A DNA stretch of 64,000 nt from Glutamicibacter mishrai (GTDB lineage Bacteria; Actinomycetota; Actinomycetes; Actinomycetales; Micrococcaceae): assembly GCF_012221945.1 (NCBI RefSeq), contig NZ_CP032549.1, positions 3,472,001-3,536,000 of the forward strand, given 5' to 3'. Below, piece by piece: positions 33,135-45,170 of the stretch (its first letter is position 1; each line of letters starts with the position of its first letter). Below the pieces are notes generated by a model. The model was given only the letters and a program-made list of their open reading frames with translations, searched no databases and was not told the DNA's origin. A program made the translations under genes and the position numbers.

Positions 33135-34544
33135 TCATAGTCCTTCAGCGTTGATCCTGGCCAGCAACAGCGCCTCAGCTTCAATTGCATGCTTGAAGTC
33201 GCCCAGATGCAATGATTCATTTGCCGAGTGGGCGCGTGAATCTGGATCTTCAACTCCGGTCACAAGGATCTGCGCCTGTGGGAACACCTCCAGCAAATCG
33301 GCGATGAATGGAATCGACCCACCCAGCCCCATATTCACAGGTACAACTCCCCAGGCTTGTTCAAGTGCCCAGCGTGCGGTGTCGTTCGCCGAAGCATCCA
33401 AATTGGCCTTGTAGGCATTTCCGGCTTCGGTGGCTTTGAAATCTACCTGCGCACCGCGCAAGTCGACTCCGTTCACGTGCTCCTCCAGCGTTTGCAGTGC
33501 CTTAACAGGATCTTGTCCCGGCGCCAAACGCATCGAAACCTTGAACCTGGTTTGCGGAATCAGGGTATTCGACGACTGATCAACGTTAGGGATATCCATT
33601 CCAATGACGCTCAACGCTGGTTTATTCCACAAGCGATCGGTGATTTTCCCGGTTCCCGCCAATTCGAAGGAATCCAGTACTCCGGAATCGTTGCGGAACT
33701 GGGCCTCGTCGAAGTCGACTTCGGCGGAATCGCTGGCAACTAGGCCCTTGACGGCGACAGAGCCATCCTCATTGTGGAATGTCGAAATGAGCTTTGCTGC
33801 AAGCAAAGGGGAATCCAGGACCGGGCCGCCGAACATTCCCGAATGGACTGCATGCTTCAGCGAGCGAACAGTGATTTCCGCGGCGCACATGCCGCGGAGC
33901 GAACTGGTGAGTGCCGGAGTGCCAACGGCCCAGTTGCTGGAATCAGCGACAACGATAACGTCTGCAGCAAGCTTGTCCTGATGCGCTTCAAGGAAGTTGC
34001 GGAATGACGGTGATCCCGCTTCCTCCTCCCCCTCGAAGAAGTAAGTCACGCCGACGCCGAAGTCCGAGACAAGGTCCAATACTGCGCGCAACGCGGCAAG
34101 GTGAACCATGATTCCAGCTTTGTCGTCTGCCGCGCCTCGGCCAAAGAGCCGGTCGCCGACCTGTGTTGCCTCGAAAACCGGGGTGTTCCAATCCTCGGCA
34201 TTGCCCGGAGGCTGTACATCGTGGTGTGCATACAGGAGTACGGTCGGCTTGCCAGGTGCTGCCTTGCGGCGGGCTACGACCGCGGGCGCGCCCATCGCGC
34301 CGTTTTCTGCTGGTTCGCGCAGGATTTCAACGCTTTCCATACCCGCATTCTTAGCCAGTTCAGCTACAGCTTCAGCTGACTTCTCCAGATTCTGCGGGTC
34401 GAAGGATTCCCAAGCGATGCTTGGAATGGCGACTAAGGCCTTGAGTTCTTCGAGGATCTGCTCGAAGTTCGCATTGATATGGCCCTTGAGTGCTGAAATA
34501 TCGACGCCATTCTTAGCGGCGTCGAAGAGTGAATTTGTGCTCAT
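33135..34544 (-). CDS. M20-family metallopeptidase (dipeptidase)
   Basis: A 469-residue zinc peptidase. The metal-binding residues are visible in LYAHHDVQPPG (His, Asp), RGAADDKAG (Asp), FFEGEEEAGSPS (catalytic Glu and ligand Glu), VVADSSNW and the late SANESLHLG (His). The middle, about 195-310, is the dimerisation domain. Family members cut dipeptides or Xaa-acylated peptides in the cytoplasm. The exact substrate is not predictable. The start at ATG 34544 fits family length. It is divergent from the DUF3043 gene. Confidence 0.92.
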   Translation of the reverse strand: MSTNSLFDAAKNGVDISALKGHINANFEQILEELKALVAIPSIAWESFDPQNLEKSAEAVAELAKNAGMESVEILREPAENGAMGAPAVVARRKAAPGKPTVLLYAHHDVQPPGNAEDWNTPVFEATQVGDRLFGRGAADDKAGIMVHLAALRAVLDLVSDFGVGVTYFFEGEEEAGSPSFRNFLEAHQDKLAADVIVVADSSNWAVGTPALTSSLRGMCAAEITVRSLKHAVHSGMFGGPVLDSPLLAAKLISTFHNEDGSVAVKGLVASDSAEVDFDEAQFRNDSGVLDSFELAGTGKITDRLWNKPALSVIGMDIPNVDQSSNTLIPQTRFKVSMRLAPGQDPVKALQTLEEHVNGVDLRGAQVDFKATEAGNAYKANLDASANDTARWALEQAWGVVPVNMGLGGSIPFIADLLEVFPQAQILVTGVEDPDSRAHSANESLHLGDFKHAIEAEALLLARINAEGL

Positions 34545-34613
34545 GGTTTCAGCCTAGCAATTCATTGCGTATCGAATGTCACGCGACAAGCTAATTCCGG
34601 CTAGGATAGAGGG

Positions 34614-35207
34614 GTGTTTGGACGTAAGAAGGATGAACCTCAATCCCCCGTAAATGTACAGCCCGTAGAGCAGGCATCGGAATCACCCGATGGTCGCAAA
34701 TCGGGGCCAACGCCCAAGCGCAGTGCGCAGCAGGCGAACCGTCAGCGACCTCTGGTTCCTACGGATCGGAAGGCAGCCAAGGAGGCCGAGCGGCAGCAGC
34801 GTATTGAAGCTCAGAATCGCTTGCGCATTGCCAATGAAACCGGTGACGAACGCTACCTGATGCCACGCGATAAGGGTGAGCAGAAGCGCTACACCCGCAA
34901 TTTCATCGATGCTCGTTGGATGTTCGGCGAGTTCATGATGTTCATCATCCTGGCCTTCCTCGTGGTCTCGCTGGTCTTCCAGAAGAACCTGCAGGTTCAG
35001 ATGTTTGTCCAGCTGGCCTTGTGGGTCGTGATTGCCTTGATCATCCTCGAAGCCATCTTTACTTCGATCGTGTTGAAGCGTCGCTTGGTGGCCAAGTTCG
35101 GTCATATGGAGCGTGGTGTTCGCATGTACGCGGCGATGCGTGGCATGCAGTTCCGCAAGCTGCGCTTGCCAAAGCCGCAGGTTGCACGTGGAGCAAAGAT
35201 CGACTAA
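34614..35207 (+). CDS. DUF3043 membrane protein
   Basis: A 197-residue protein of the actinobacterial DUF3043 family. The first 70 residues are polar and rich in Pro, Gln and Lys. The signature DERYLMPRDKGEQKRYTRNFIDARWMFGE in the middle (about 80-108) is given here as key residues MPRDKG and RNFIDARW. Two membrane helices follow (FMMFIILAFLVVSLVF and LALWVVIALIILEAIFTSIV) and a basic tail. The function is unknown. The start is GTG 34614. A good terminator follows at 35225-35254. Confidence 0.88.
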   Translation: MFGRKKDEPQSPVNVQPVEQASESPDGRKSGPTPKRSAQQANRQRPLVPTDRKAAKEAERQQRIEAQNRLRIANETGDERYLMPRDKGEQKRYTRNFIDARWMFGEFMMFIILAFLVVSLVFQKNLQVQMFVQLALWVVIALIILEAIFTSIVLKRRLVAKFGHMERGVRMYAAMRGMQFRKLRLPKPQVARGAKID

Positions 35208-35224
35208 TTTTCCATAGTTGGTTG

Positions 35225-35254
35225 AAGGAGCAAACCCTGATGGGTTTGCTCCTT
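35225..35254 (+). terminator. Terminator of the DUF3043 gene
   Basis: AAGGAGCAAACCC-tgat-GGGTTTGCTCCTT, a perfect 13 bp stem that ends in a run of T residues (cctttttctt). Confidence 0.9.
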
Positions 35255-35461
35255 TTTCTTATGCCAGTGAACTATCCGGAACAAAAGTCAAAGCTTGTAG
35301 AGGCGATTACAACGTTTTTTGTGTGAACGGTTCAAGGGTTTCGGAAAGACTGATTGGCGAGAGCTCTCCCCACGGCCAGCCAGTTCCACTCGGGGTTGTT
35401 GACGGTTCTACAAGGCCGGACCATGATCCGAATGGATTTTTTCGTGTGGACGTAAACGAAA

Positions 35462-35499
35462 GGTGGGGCTGGGGAACCTTGGAGTCCCCCAGCCTCACC
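35462..35499 (-). terminator. Terminator of pyrD
   Basis: GGTGGGGCTGGGG pairs with CCCCCAGCCTCACC with small mismatches. On the minus strand it is followed by CCTTTCGTTT, consistent with ending pyrD. Confidence 0.75.
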
Positions 35500-35534
35500 A
35501 TAAAGAGGGTACGCAGTGAGCGTGAGCCACTCGT

Positions 35535-36599
35535 TTAGAGCATGCGTTCCAAGCCCTTATTGATGGAGCGCGCCCAGAACGGGCCTTCGTACAAGAAAGC
35601 GGTGTATCCCTGAACGAGATCTGCACCTGCGTCCAAGCGATCCTTGACGTCTTGCGCATTCTCCACGCCGCCCACAGCGATCAGCGCCATTTCTGCGGGA
35701 ACAAGAGAGCGCAACTGACGCAGTACAGCCAGGGAACGCTCTTTCAATGGCGCGCCGGACAATCCGCCAGCACCAATTTCCTCGACCTTGGCCGAGTCGC
35801 TAGTCAACCCATCGCGGGCGATGGTGGTGTTGGTTGCGATGATCCCGTCGAGCTCAAGCTCGATGGCCAGCTGCGCAACGTCGGCGACGTCCTCATCGCT
35901 GAGATCCGGTGCGATCTTGACCAGCAAAGGAATATGGCGACCTGAAACCTTATCCGCAAGCTGGCCGACTTCAGTCAGCAGCGGCCGCAAGGATTCAACG
36001 CTTTGCAGCAGCCGAAGACCAGGGGTATTCGGGCTGGATACATTGACCACCAGGTAATCAGCGTGGATAGCCAGTTGGCGCGTGGAAGTCAGGTAGTCCC
36101 CCACAGCGTCCTCTAGCTCCACCACCTTGGTCTTGCCGATGTTCACGCCGATCACGGGTCGAGTCTGCGAGTAGTCGCCCTTCAACTGCTGTCGAGCATT
36201 GGCAACGCGTGCGGCGACGCGCTCGGCGCCTTCGTTGTTGAAGCCCATGCGATTAATGACTGCACGATCTTCAACGAGACGGAAAAGGCGAGGCTGAGGG
36301 TTACCCGGCTGTGCTTGCCCGGTGACGGTGCCGATTTCAACATGGCCAAAACCAATGTCGCTGAGCGCGACAATTCCGGTAGCGCCCTTGTCGAAACCTG
36401 CTGCCAAGCCAAAGGGCGATGGGAACTCAATGCCCATGACCGTGCGCTTCAGCTTTGGAGAAGGTGCGAAAAACTTGCGGACCACTTTAGTCAGGCCCGC
36501 ACGTTGCGCAACCTTGATGGCGTTAAAGGCAAAATGATGAGCCTGTTCAGGATCCATTTTGGTGAATACGTGCTTGAAGACCAATGGGTATATGCGCAT
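35535..36599 (-). CDS. pyrD: Quinone-dependent dihydroorotate dehydrogenase (class 2)
   Basis: PyrD oxidises dihydroorotate to orotate in pyrimidine synthesis and passes electrons to membrane quinone. The 354-residue protein begins with the amphipathic helices of class 2 enzymes (YPLVFKHVFTKMDPEQAHHF). It carries FGLAAGFDKGATGI, FGHVEIGTVTGQAQPGNPQP, NVSSPNTPGLR (with the catalytic Ser) and VKIAPDLSDEDV, plus the C-terminal FMN-phosphate site IAVGGVENAQD. ATG 36599 is preferred; an upstream open extension of 112 codons has no family content and overlaps the divergent hydrolase gene. Confidence 0.94.
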   Translation of the reverse strand: MRIYPLVFKHVFTKMDPEQAHHFAFNAIKVAQRAGLTKVVRKFFAPSPKLKRTVMGIEFPSPFGLAAGFDKGATGIVALSDIGFGHVEIGTVTGQAQPGNPQPRLFRLVEDRAVINRMGFNNEGAERVAARVANARQQLKGDYSQTRPVIGVNIGKTKVVELEDAVGDYLTSTRQLAIHADYLVVNVSSPNTPGLRLLQSVESLRPLLTEVGQLADKVSGRHIPLLVKIAPDLSDEDVADVAQLAIELELDGIIATNTTIARDGLTSDSAKVEEIGAGGLSGAPLKERSLAVLRQLRSLVPAEMALIAVGGVENAQDVKDRLDAGADLVQGYTAFLYEGPFWARSINKGLERML

Positions 36600-36659
36600 G
36601 ACTTCATTTTCCCGTGAAGGACCCAGAACAGACAACTTGAGATAGGTAGTATTCAACAT

Positions 36660-37700
36660 ATGAAGGAGCAGATCATTCTGGGAAGCGACTCGTGGCCTGA
36701 CTATCTGACTACAACGCCGGCCGGTGAATGGACGCAAGATCTTCTGGGGCCGGGCTTCGAACAGCAAACTTTGGACTTCGGGATGGACGACGAAGGGCCA
36801 GCAATCGCGACCCTGGTTCGCTACCGCCCTATAGGATTCCGGAAGAGGCTGGGACGCAAGGCCGAAGGCGTGGTGCTCAGTGTCCATGGGTGGAGCGACT
36901 ACTTCTATAACCGGGAACTGGCCGCTTTCTGGCACTCACGGGGTTACCACTTCTACGCCATTGACCTGCGCCGGCATGGCAGGAGCCTTCGCGAAGAACA
37001 CCAACTGCCAGGATATGTTGACGACTTGGCGACCTTCGATCAGGATCTTGACGCTGCGTTGAAGGTCCTCAGAGCGGAGCACCCCCGCCTGCCCGTAGTT
37101 GCGCAAGGCCATTCGACAGGCGGACTGATCCTCAGCCTGTGGCTCGCGCGCACGTCCCCGGAAATCAAGGCGCTAGTTCTGAACTCCCCTTGGCTGGAGT
37201 TCCAGGGAACAGCATTCTTGCGCATACCCATACATGGGCTCATGGACGCCATTACTCGCACCAATCCGCGCCGTAAACTCATGGGTCCCGAGTTTGACCA
37301 CTACTGGCAATCCTTGAGCACCCATGCCCATGGGGAATGGGACGTGCACAGGCTCTGGCGGCCGCGATTGGCGTTTCCTAATACTGCTGGCTGGCTCAAG
37401 ACCATCTTCGAAGGCCATGCCTTGGTAGCGAAAGGACTGGAACTCGACGTGCCGATCCTCGTTATGACTTCGGACAAAACGCGTATCGGCACGAGCTACT
37501 CCCCAGAGATGCAGCACTGCGATTCGGTGCTCGACGTGCAGCAAACCCGACTCCGCGCGGGAAAGCTGGGAAGCTTCGTGACCTTGTGCGAAGTCCCCGG
37601 AGCCATGCACGATGTCTTCACCTCGGCGGAGCCGGCCAGAGCTACCGCCTACCGCGACCTGGCATTATGGTTGCGCATGATCAGCAGCGCTCGGGCGTAA
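36660..37700 (+). CDS. Alpha/beta hydrolase (lysophospholipase-like)
   Basis: A 346-residue serine hydrolase of the lysophospholipase/monoacylglycerol lipase group. The oxyanion-hole segment VVLSVHGWSDYFYNRELAAF and the nucleophile elbow GHSTGG (in VVAQGHSTGGLILSLWLA, about 160) are visible. ILVMTSDKTRIG supplies the acid and VPGAMHDVF the His. No signal peptide is present, so it is cytoplasmic. The true substrate is unknown. It is divergent from pyrD with 60 bases between, and its stop meets the convergent uppS. Confidence 0.88.
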   Translation: MKEQIILGSDSWPDYLTTTPAGEWTQDLLGPGFEQQTLDFGMDDEGPAIATLVRYRPIGFRKRLGRKAEGVVLSVHGWSDYFYNRELAAFWHSRGYHFYAIDLRRHGRSLREEHQLPGYVDDLATFDQDLDAALKVLRAEHPRLPVVAQGHSTGGLILSLWLARTSPEIKALVLNSPWLEFQGTAFLRIPIHGLMDAITRTNPRRKLMGPEFDHYWQSLSTHAHGEWDVHRLWRPRLAFPNTAGWLKTIFEGHALVAKGLELDVPILVMTSDKTRIGTSYSPEMQHCDSVLDVQQTRLRAGKLGSFVTLCEVPGAMHDVFTSAEPARATAYRDLALWLRMISSARA

Positions 37701-37703
37701 GGC

Positions 37704-38510
37704 CTAGGCCTGCGGCTTGTCCACTGCTCCACCATAACGGCGGTCGCGTTTGGCGTACTCCTCCACGGCAGTGAATAAAGTCCGCCGGTCTACGTCGGGC
37801 CAGAGCTGGTCGAGGAAGACCATCTCAGCGTAGGCCGACTGCCATAGCAAGAAATTGCTGGTGCGTTGTTCACCACTGGTGCGCAGGAATAGATCAACGT
37901 CTGGCAACTCGGGAGCATGCAGATACTTCGCAATGGTTTTCTCCCCCACCGCGTTGGCGCGCAGCTTGCCTGCGGCGACGTCCTTGGCGATGGCACTAAC
38001 TGCATCGCCGATTTCAGCACGCCCGCCGTAGTTGACGCACATTGTCAGCTGGCAGCCCTGGTTGGCTTCGGTAAGGTCCTCGGCAGCGCGCAATTCGTTG
38101 ATCACGGACTTCCATAGTTTGGGTTCGCGACCGGACCAGCGAATGCGCACGCCCCATGAGTTCAAGGTATCGCGCTGGCGACGCAGAACATCACGGGAAA
38201 AGCCCATGAGGAAGCGAACCTCATCTGGGCTTCGCTTCCAATTCTCAGTGGAGAAGGCATAAACCGACACATATTTGATGCCCATCTCGACGGCTCCTGC
38301 CATGACGTCGAGCAGGGCCGCCTCACCGGCGCGGTGGCCTTCGGTGCGAGGCAAGCCGCGCTGGTTGGCCCAGCGTCCGTTGCCATCCATCACAATCGCC
38401 ACGTGTTCAGGAATGAGTTCACGTGGGATGGAGGGCATTTGGGGATTCGATGGATGAGCGAATGGCGCAACGGGGCCGCGGCGGCCGGTGATCTTCGGAA
38501 GTTTCTTCAA
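37704..38510 (-). CDS. uppS: Isoprenyl (polyprenyl) diphosphate synthase, UppS family
   Basis: A cis-prenyltransferase that makes the C50-C55 lipid carrier for peptidoglycan. The 268-residue protein has the substrate-binding [20 protein letters not shown] (catalytic Asp near residue 41), [25 protein letters not shown] and the C-terminal [23 protein letters not shown]. All are standard for UppS. The start overlaps the recO stop by four bases, so the two are coupled. Confidence 0.95.
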   Translation of the reverse strand: MKKLPKITGRRGPVAPFAHPSNPQMPSIPRELIPEHVAIVMDGNGRWANQRGLPRTEGHRAGEAALLDVMAGAVEMGIKYVSVYAFSTENWKRSPDEVRFLMGFSRDVLRRQRDTLNSWGVRIRWSGREPKLWKSVINELRAAEDLTEANQGCQLTMCVNYGGRAEIGDAVSAIAKDVAAGKLRANAVGEKTIAKYLHAPELPDVDLFLRTSGEQRTSNFLLWQSAYAEMVFLDQLWPDVDRRTLFTAVEEYAKRDRRYGGAVDKPQA

Positions 38511-39256
38511 TTTCTCTCCACGAGACGTAGGGAATTCACTGCACGCTCAAGGTGCCACTGCAAGTAGTTTGCCACGATGTCCGCAGCCTGCTTCCGAGCC
38601 CGAGGTCCCGCCTCTGCCGCAACGGCCCAATTGCCTTCAAGCAGCGCTTGCAGGTATTCAATCGTGATCGGGTGCGGCGACAGAGAACCAGATGGCCGGC
38701 AATCCGGGCACACGACACCGCCGAGCTGGATGTGCACAGCTTGATGCGGCCCAGGCTTGCCGCAGTTGACGCAATCGGTGAACGAAGGGGCCCAACCTGC
38801 TACTGACAGGGCCCGCAAGATATAGGAATCCAAGACGGCACCGGAATCCACGCGTTGCTTGGAGAGTAGGGCGATGGCCCCGTGGAATAGCCGGTATTGC
38901 TGCTGGGTAGAGTCGCCTTCGGCTTCGAGAAGTTTTTCAGCAATCTCTGCCATGGCATTGGCCACCGTGTAGCTCGGATAATCGGCCACCAAAAGATGGC
39001 CGTAGGAATTTCGAAGTTGCGCCTGGGACACGATATCCAAGTTCCGTCCCATCACCAGCAGGGCTTCAACTTCCATGAACGGTTCAAGGGTTGCGCCCAA
39101 GCGTGAGGAAGTGCGGCGGACTCCCTTGGCCACGGCACGAACAATGCCCTTGGGGGTCAGCAGGGTGATGATGCGATCGGCTTCGCCCAGTTTATGGGTG
39201 CGCAAAACCAGGCCACGCGTGTGGTAGCTCTTGGAGGCAAAACCCGATCTGGACAC
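38507..39256 (-). CDS. recO: DNA repair protein RecO
   Basis: RecO loads RecA onto single-stranded DNA covered by SSB. The 249-residue protein has an N-terminal OB fold ([20 protein letters not shown]) and a zinc site formed by CVNCGKPG and CPDC (about 160-182), typical of the actinobacterial and Gram-positive form. It is the first gene of recO-uppS. Upstream gap 39257-39337 is short and should hold its promoter. Confidence 0.94.
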   Translation of the reverse strand: MSRSGFASKSYHTRGLVLRTHKLGEADRIITLLTPKGIVRAVAKGVRRTSSRLGATLEPFMEVEALLVMGRNLDIVSQAQLRNSYGHLLVADYPSYTVANAMAEIAEKLLEAEGDSTQQQYRLFHGAIALLSKQRVDSGAVLDSYILRALSVAGWAPSFTDCVNCGKPGPHQAVHIQLGGVVCPDCRPSGSLSPHPITIEYLQALLEGNWAVAAEAGPRARKQAADIVANYLQWHLERAVNSLRLVERN

Positions 39257-39337
39257 GGAGAATATTCTCCCACTATTGCGTTCAAAGTGCGCAATCCGCG
39301 CGACGGCGGGTGTCGTGGTGTTTTAAGAAAGCAGTAC

Positions 39338-39372
39338 GCGCTGTGGGGCAGGTCAGGCCTGCCCCACAGCGC
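39338..39372 (-). terminator. Terminator of leuA
   Basis: A perfect 15 bp stem GCGCTGTGGGGCAGG and its complement with a 5-base loop. On the minus strand it is followed by a T-rich stretch (GTACTGCTTTCTTAAAAC). It lies 28 bases past the leuA stop. Confidence 0.85.
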
Positions 39373-39399
39373 GCACGGCTCCGCTGCTTATTGGATTAT

Positions 39400-41330
<1,931 letters not shown>

Positions 41331-41371
41331 TCGGCTCCATGTCACATAGTGGACACCGCATTAAAAGCAGG

Positions 41372-41412
41372 ATTCCCCGTGCGCAAGTCCGGAAAATTCG
41401 CGCACGGGGAAT
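41372..41412 (-). terminator. Terminator of the phoH-ybeY-corC-era operon
   Basis: ATTCCCCGTGCGC and its perfect complement (13 bp) enclose a 15-base loop. On the minus strand it is followed by CCTGCTTTTAATG. It is 14 bases past the era stop and upstream of the leuA promoter. Confidence 0.85.
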
Positions 41413-41425
41413 GGCTGGAAACGGG

Positions 41426-42388
41426 CTAGAAGCCCAACCGGCCTAGCTGCTTGGGGTCGCGCTGCCAGTCTTTGGCGACCTTGACGTGCAAGTCGAGGTA
41501 CACCTTGGTGCCCAACAGCTTTTCAATGCCCTTGCGGGCGTTCGAACCGACTTCGCGCAGGCGCGAGCCGCCACGGCCAATCACGATGGCCTTCTGGCTG
41601 GAGCGCTCGACAAAGAGCGAAACGTGGATGTCGATCAGCGGGTTGTTCTCGCTGCGGCCTTCGCGTGGGACCATTTCCTCCACCACAACGGCCAGCGAGT
41701 GCGGGAGCTCGTCCCGGACGCCTTCCAGCGCGGCTTCGCGAATCAGCTCGGCGACCATCTTGGCCTCCGGCTCATCGGTCAGTTCGCCATCCGGGTACAG
41801 CGGCGGGCCCTTGGGCAGCTGCTCCACGAGGACGTTGGCGACTTCCTGGACCTGGAATTCCTTGACTGCGGAAACAGGGACGATGGCGGCGAAACCATTC
41901 TCGCCGAAGTTCTGCGTGCCCATTTCGGCGACGGCAATCAGCTGTTGGGCCAATTGTTCGCGGTCCACCAGATCGGCCTTGGTGACCAATGCGACGATCG
42001 GCTTGCGCTGCAATTGGGCAAGCTGGGTGGCAATGAACCGGTCGCCCGGGCCGATCTTTTCATTGGCCGGGATGCAGAAGCCGATAGCGTCGACCTCGGA
42101 CAGGGTTTCTGCCACCAGATCATTCAGGCGCTGGCCCAGCAAAGTGCGCGGGCGGTGCAGGCCCGGGGTGTCCACCAGAATCAGCTGCGCGTCTTCGCGG
42201 TGAACGATGCCCCGAATGGTGTGGCGGGTGGTCTGCGGCTTGGCCGAGGTGATAGCCACCTTCTGGCCTACCAGAGCGTTGGTCAGCGTTGACTTGCCGG
42301 CATTGGGGCGCCCGACAAAGGAGGTGAATCCGGATCGGAAGTCTTCTGGCCAGCCACTGGCGGCCAGCAGGTTATGGTTTTCGCTCAT
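41426..42388 (-). CDS. era: GTPase Era
   Basis: Era is an essential GTPase that binds the 3' end of 16S rRNA during small-subunit assembly. The 320-residue protein has G1 GRPNAGKST, G3 DTPGLHR, G4 TKAD, and a C-terminal KH domain with VIGRGGSRLREVG. ATG 42388 with GAGGA upstream is chosen. It overlaps the end of the corC-like gene by 17 bases, so the genes are coupled in the order phoH-ybeY-corC-era, the same as in M. tuberculosis. Confidence 0.95.
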   Translation of the reverse strand: MSENHNLLAASGWPEDFRSGFTSFVGRPNAGKSTLTNALVGQKVAITSAKPQTTRHTIRGIVHREDAQLILVDTPGLHRPRTLLGQRLNDLVAETLSEVDAIGFCIPANEKIGPGDRFIATQLAQLQRKPIVALVTKADLVDREQLAQQLIAVAEMGTQNFGENGFAAIVPVSAVKEFQVQEVANVLVEQLPKGPPLYPDGELTDEPEAKMVAELIREAALEGVRDELPHSLAVVVEEMVPREGRSENNPLIDIHVSLFVERSSQKAIVIGRGGSRLREVGSNARKGIEKLLGTKVYLDLHVKVAKDWQRDPKQLGRLGF

Positions 42389-43667
42389 GAGAGGAATCCT
42401 CGTCGTTCTCAATATGGTCGGATGCGTCCGTCTCCAGACGCTCTACATGGATTTTGCCGATTCGATTTCGTCGTCCGGCCAGGGCGACCACGGTCAGCCT
42501 CAGGCCGTTGACATCGGCGGTGGACCCGAGCACCGGCACTGACTCCAGCGCCTTGGAGAGCAGTCCGCCAACGGTGTCGACGTCTTCCTCTTCAATGTGC
42601 ATGTCGAAATGATCGGCGATGTCGTCGATGGCTGCGGTAGCGATCGCAAACAGCGAACCATCAGGGTTCTCGATCAGTTCGGTCCTTGATCGATCATACT
42701 CGTCGTCGATCTCGCCGACGATTTCTTCGAGCAGGTCCTCGAGGGTGACAAGGCCCGCGGTTCCGCCGTACTCGTCGATCACCACGGCCAGGTGGATCGA
42801 TTCCTGCTGAAGTTCTTGCAACAGTTCGGCCGCGGACTTGGATTCAGGCACGAAGCGCACCTTGCGCGCCAGGTCCGAGAGGGTTTCCGCCTGCTGGAGA
42901 CCGTGGATCTCGCGGATGAGGTCCTTGAGGTAGATGATCCCCTGGATATCGTCGGTGTCCTCGCCGATCAGCGGGATGCGCGAGTATCCGGAAGCGATAA
43001 ACAGGTCCATGGCGCTGTGCATGCTCTGGTCAGCAGTGAGCACCACCATGTCGGTGCGGGGCACCATCACAGAACGGACGCTGGTTTCCTCGAGGTCGAT
43101 CACCGAGGAAATCAGTTCTGCGGATTCCTCATCAAGGTCCTGACCTTCTGAAGCGCGGTCCACCAGGTCCCGCAGGCGTTCCTTGCCCAGATACCCTGCT
43201 TCGTCGACTCCGCCGGGGCTCAAGGCCTTGGCGATCGAAGCGAGCCAGTTGGTGACCGGGCCGAGCACCACGCGCAGCAAGCGGACCATCGGAGCGGTAT
43301 TCTGCACAACTCTCTCGGCATTGGACCGGCCGTAGCGTCGCGGCGAAACGCTGACCAGCACGAAGCCGAGGCCGGCCATGGCGATGGTCGAGATCAGCCC
43401 GATCAGCCATACATTGTCGATCCACTGGGCTACAAGCAATGCGATGGCTACAGCCGAGGCGGTTTCGAACCAAATTCGCCAGAACTTGATGGCCTGCGCG
43501 TGGGTTTCGGTGTCGTCAAGAATCGCCGAGAGCGATTTGCCGTTGGATTCGGCCCGCAGGCGTTCTGCGGCGTGACGGGATAGTGCGTAGAAGGCTGAAT
43601 CTGCGGCTGTCAGCACGGCGGAAAATGCCATGAAGACGAGGGCGAGAATCAGCAAAAGTATTTCCAC
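42372..43667 (-). CDS. Hemolysin-family CNNM/CBS-domain membrane protein (CorC/HlyC type)
   Basis: A 431-residue protein with an N-terminal CNNM domain of about four helices ([20 protein letters not shown] at the start), a CBS pair (about 195-320: [20 protein letters not shown] and [16 protein letters not shown]) and a C-terminal CorC/HlyC FAD-fold domain ([20 protein letters not shown]). Relatives transport Mg2+ or Co2+ or regulate it. Despite the family name, no toxin role is implied. The start is GTG 43667, four bases after the ybeY stop. Confidence 0.9.
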   Translation of the reverse strand: MEILLLILALVFMAFSAVLTAADSAFYALSRHAAERLRAESNGKSLSAILDDTETHAQAIKFWRIWFETASAVAIALLVAQWIDNVWLIGLISTIAMAGLGFVLVSVSPRRYGRSNAERVVQNTAPMVRLLRVVLGPVTNWLASIAKALSPGGVDEAGYLGKERLRDLVDRASEGQDLDEESAELISSVIDLEETSVRSVMVPRTDMVVLTADQSMHSAMDLFIASGYSRIPLIGEDTDDIQGIIYLKDLIREIHGLQQAETLSDLARKVRFVPESKSAAELLQELQQESIHLAVVIDEYGGTAGLVTLEDLLEEIVGEIDDEYDRSRTELIENPDGSLFAIATAAIDDIADHFDMHIEEEDVDTVGGLLSKALESVPVLGSTADVNGLRLTVVALAGRRNRIGKIHVERLETDASDHIENDEDSSHERKP

Positions 43668-43671
43668 GGGG

Positions 43672-44145
43672 CTATTCCACCGTTTCCTTCGGCGCGGGAC
43701 GTCCGGTGTAGGACTCGAGCAAACGACGTTGCAAAGTGAACATCTCTTCTTTTTCGTCGGGTTCCATGTGATCAAAACCCATCAGGTGCAGCAGTCCGTG
43801 GGTGGTCAGCAACAGGATTTCGTCGTGCGTGCTGTGTCCACCGGCCTTGGCCTGGGCTTCGGCAACGGTTGGGCAGATCACGATATCGCCGAGGATGCCG
43901 CCTTCACCCGGAGCGCCGGCGGTGCCTGGGCGCAGCTCATCCATCGGGAAGCTCATCACGTCGGTGGGGCCTTCGAGATCCATCCACTCCACGTGCAGTG
44001 CGCTCATGGCATCTTCATCGATGAAGACGACGGACACTTCGGTCCCGGGATGCAAGAACATGGCCCTGAGGACCGAGTCCGCCAGCGCCGAGACGTCTTG
44101 GAGGTCAACCTCGTATTCGGTTTCGTTATTTACTTCAATGCTCAT
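43672..44145 (-). CDS. ybeY: Endoribonuclease YbeY (16S rRNA maturation)
   Basis: A zinc-dependent RNase that helps process the 3' end of 16S rRNA and in 70S quality control. The 157-residue protein carries the metal motif HGLLHLMGFDH (three histidines at the expected 3 and 5 spacings). ATG 44145 overlaps the phoH stop by four bases (ATGA). A longer frame lies entirely within phoH and is not used. Confidence 0.95.
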   Translation of the reverse strand: MSIEVNNETEYEVDLQDVSALADSVLRAMFLHPGTEVSVVFIDEDAMSALHVEWMDLEGPTDVMSFPMDELRPGTAGAPGEGGILGDIVICPTVAEAQAKAGGHSTHDEILLLTTHGLLHLMGFDHMEPDEKEEMFTLQRRLLESYTGRPAPKETVE

Positions 44146-45170
44146 TTGCTGCGCCGTCCCCGGTTGTGTTCTTTGCGTCGGGTATCGTCCCAACGGTCGT
44201 AAGCAGAGACGATGTCGGCGATCAGTCGATGGCGGACAACGTCGGTTGAATCCAGTCGGCACACCGAGATGTCGTCGATGCCCTCAAGCACCTCGCTGGC
44301 CATGCGCAGCCCTGAGGTGGCGTTGCCAGGCAGATCGACCTGGGTGATGTCGCCGGTGACAACCATCTTCGAGCCGAAGCCGAGACGGGTCAGGAACATC
44401 TTCATCTGCTCGCTGGTGGTGTTCTGCGCTTCATCGAGAATGACGAAGGCGTCATTAAGCGTGCGACCGCGCATGTAAGCCAGTGGCGCCACTTCGATGG
44501 TTCCGGCTTCCAGCAGCTGCGGAATGGTTTCTGGGTTCACCATGTCGTGCAGCGCGTCGTACAGCGGACGCAGGTAAGGATCGATCTTCTCGGTCAAGGA
44601 GCCGGGAAGGAATCCGAGCTTCTCCCCCGCTTCGACAGCAGGCCGGGTCAGGATGATCCGGTTGACCTGTTTGTCCTGCAAGGCGGCAACGGCCATGGCC
44701 ATTGCCAAGAACGTCTTGCCGGTACCTGCAGGCCCGATGCCGAAGGTAATGGTCGACTCTTCGATGGCATCCACATAGCTTTTTTGGTTGACCGTTTTCG
44801 GCCGGATGGACCGGCCGCGGCCCGAGAGGATCTTCAGGCCCAGCACATCGGTGGGGGCATCCGGATTTCCGGCGCTGAGCATCTTGATGATCTGCTCGAT
44901 TGTCTCAGCGCTCATCCGCGACCCACGCAATGCCAGGGATCGCGCCTCTTCGGTGACTCGTTGCGCTTTGCGAACCTGCTGGGGATTTCCCGCGAGTACC
45001 AGGGCTTGGCCATTAGGACGGAAATTAACTTGCGGATAGGCGCCAGAGAGGATGCGCAAAAGCTCATCATTCGGGCCCAGGGTAGCAATCATGAGTTCAG
45101 CTGTATCAAAACTAATGGTGAGCGATGCAGAATCTAAGTCTGCTTGCGTCTTATTCTGTTCAACCTGCAT
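44142..45170 (-). CDS. PhoH-family ATPase
   Basis: A 342-residue protein with Walker A FGIGPAGTGKTFLAMAMAV (about 140) and Walker B FVILDEAQNTTSEQMK. A small N-terminal KH-like region (about 30-90; QVNFRPNGQALVLAGNPQQV) is typical of the PhoH1 form, which co-occurs with ybeY. PhoH proteins are probably RNA-related helicases or ATPases. It is the first gene of the operon. Confidence 0.93.
   Translation of the reverse strand: MQVEQNKTQADLDSASLTISFDTAELMIATLGPNDELLRILSGAYPQVNFRPNGQALVLAGNPQQVRKAQRVTEEARSLALRGSRMSAETIEQIIKMLSAGNPDAPTDVLGLKILSGRGRSIRPKTVNQKSYVDAIEESTITFGIGPAGTGKTFLAMAMAVAALQDKQVNRIILTRPAVEAGEKLGFLPGSLTEKIDPYLRPLYDALHDMVNPETIPQLLEAGTIEVAPLAYMRGRTLNDAFVILDEAQNTTSEQMKMFLTRLGFGSKMVVTGDITQVDLPGNATSGLRMASEVLEGIDDISVCRLDSTDVVRHRLIADIVSAYDRWDDTRRKEHNRGRRSK

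Larger units (their letters stand above)
35208..35534. other. Intergenic region holding two terminators
   Basis: 327 bases between convergent genes. The left terminator (35225-35254) serves the DUF3043 gene and the right one (35462-35499) serves pyrD. The 200 bases between them contain no supported gene. Confidence 0.6.

Noticed and set aside
35218..35538. 106-codon plus-strand open frame between DUF3043 and pyrD
   Set aside because: It runs through two terminators and has no recognisable domain or ribosome site.
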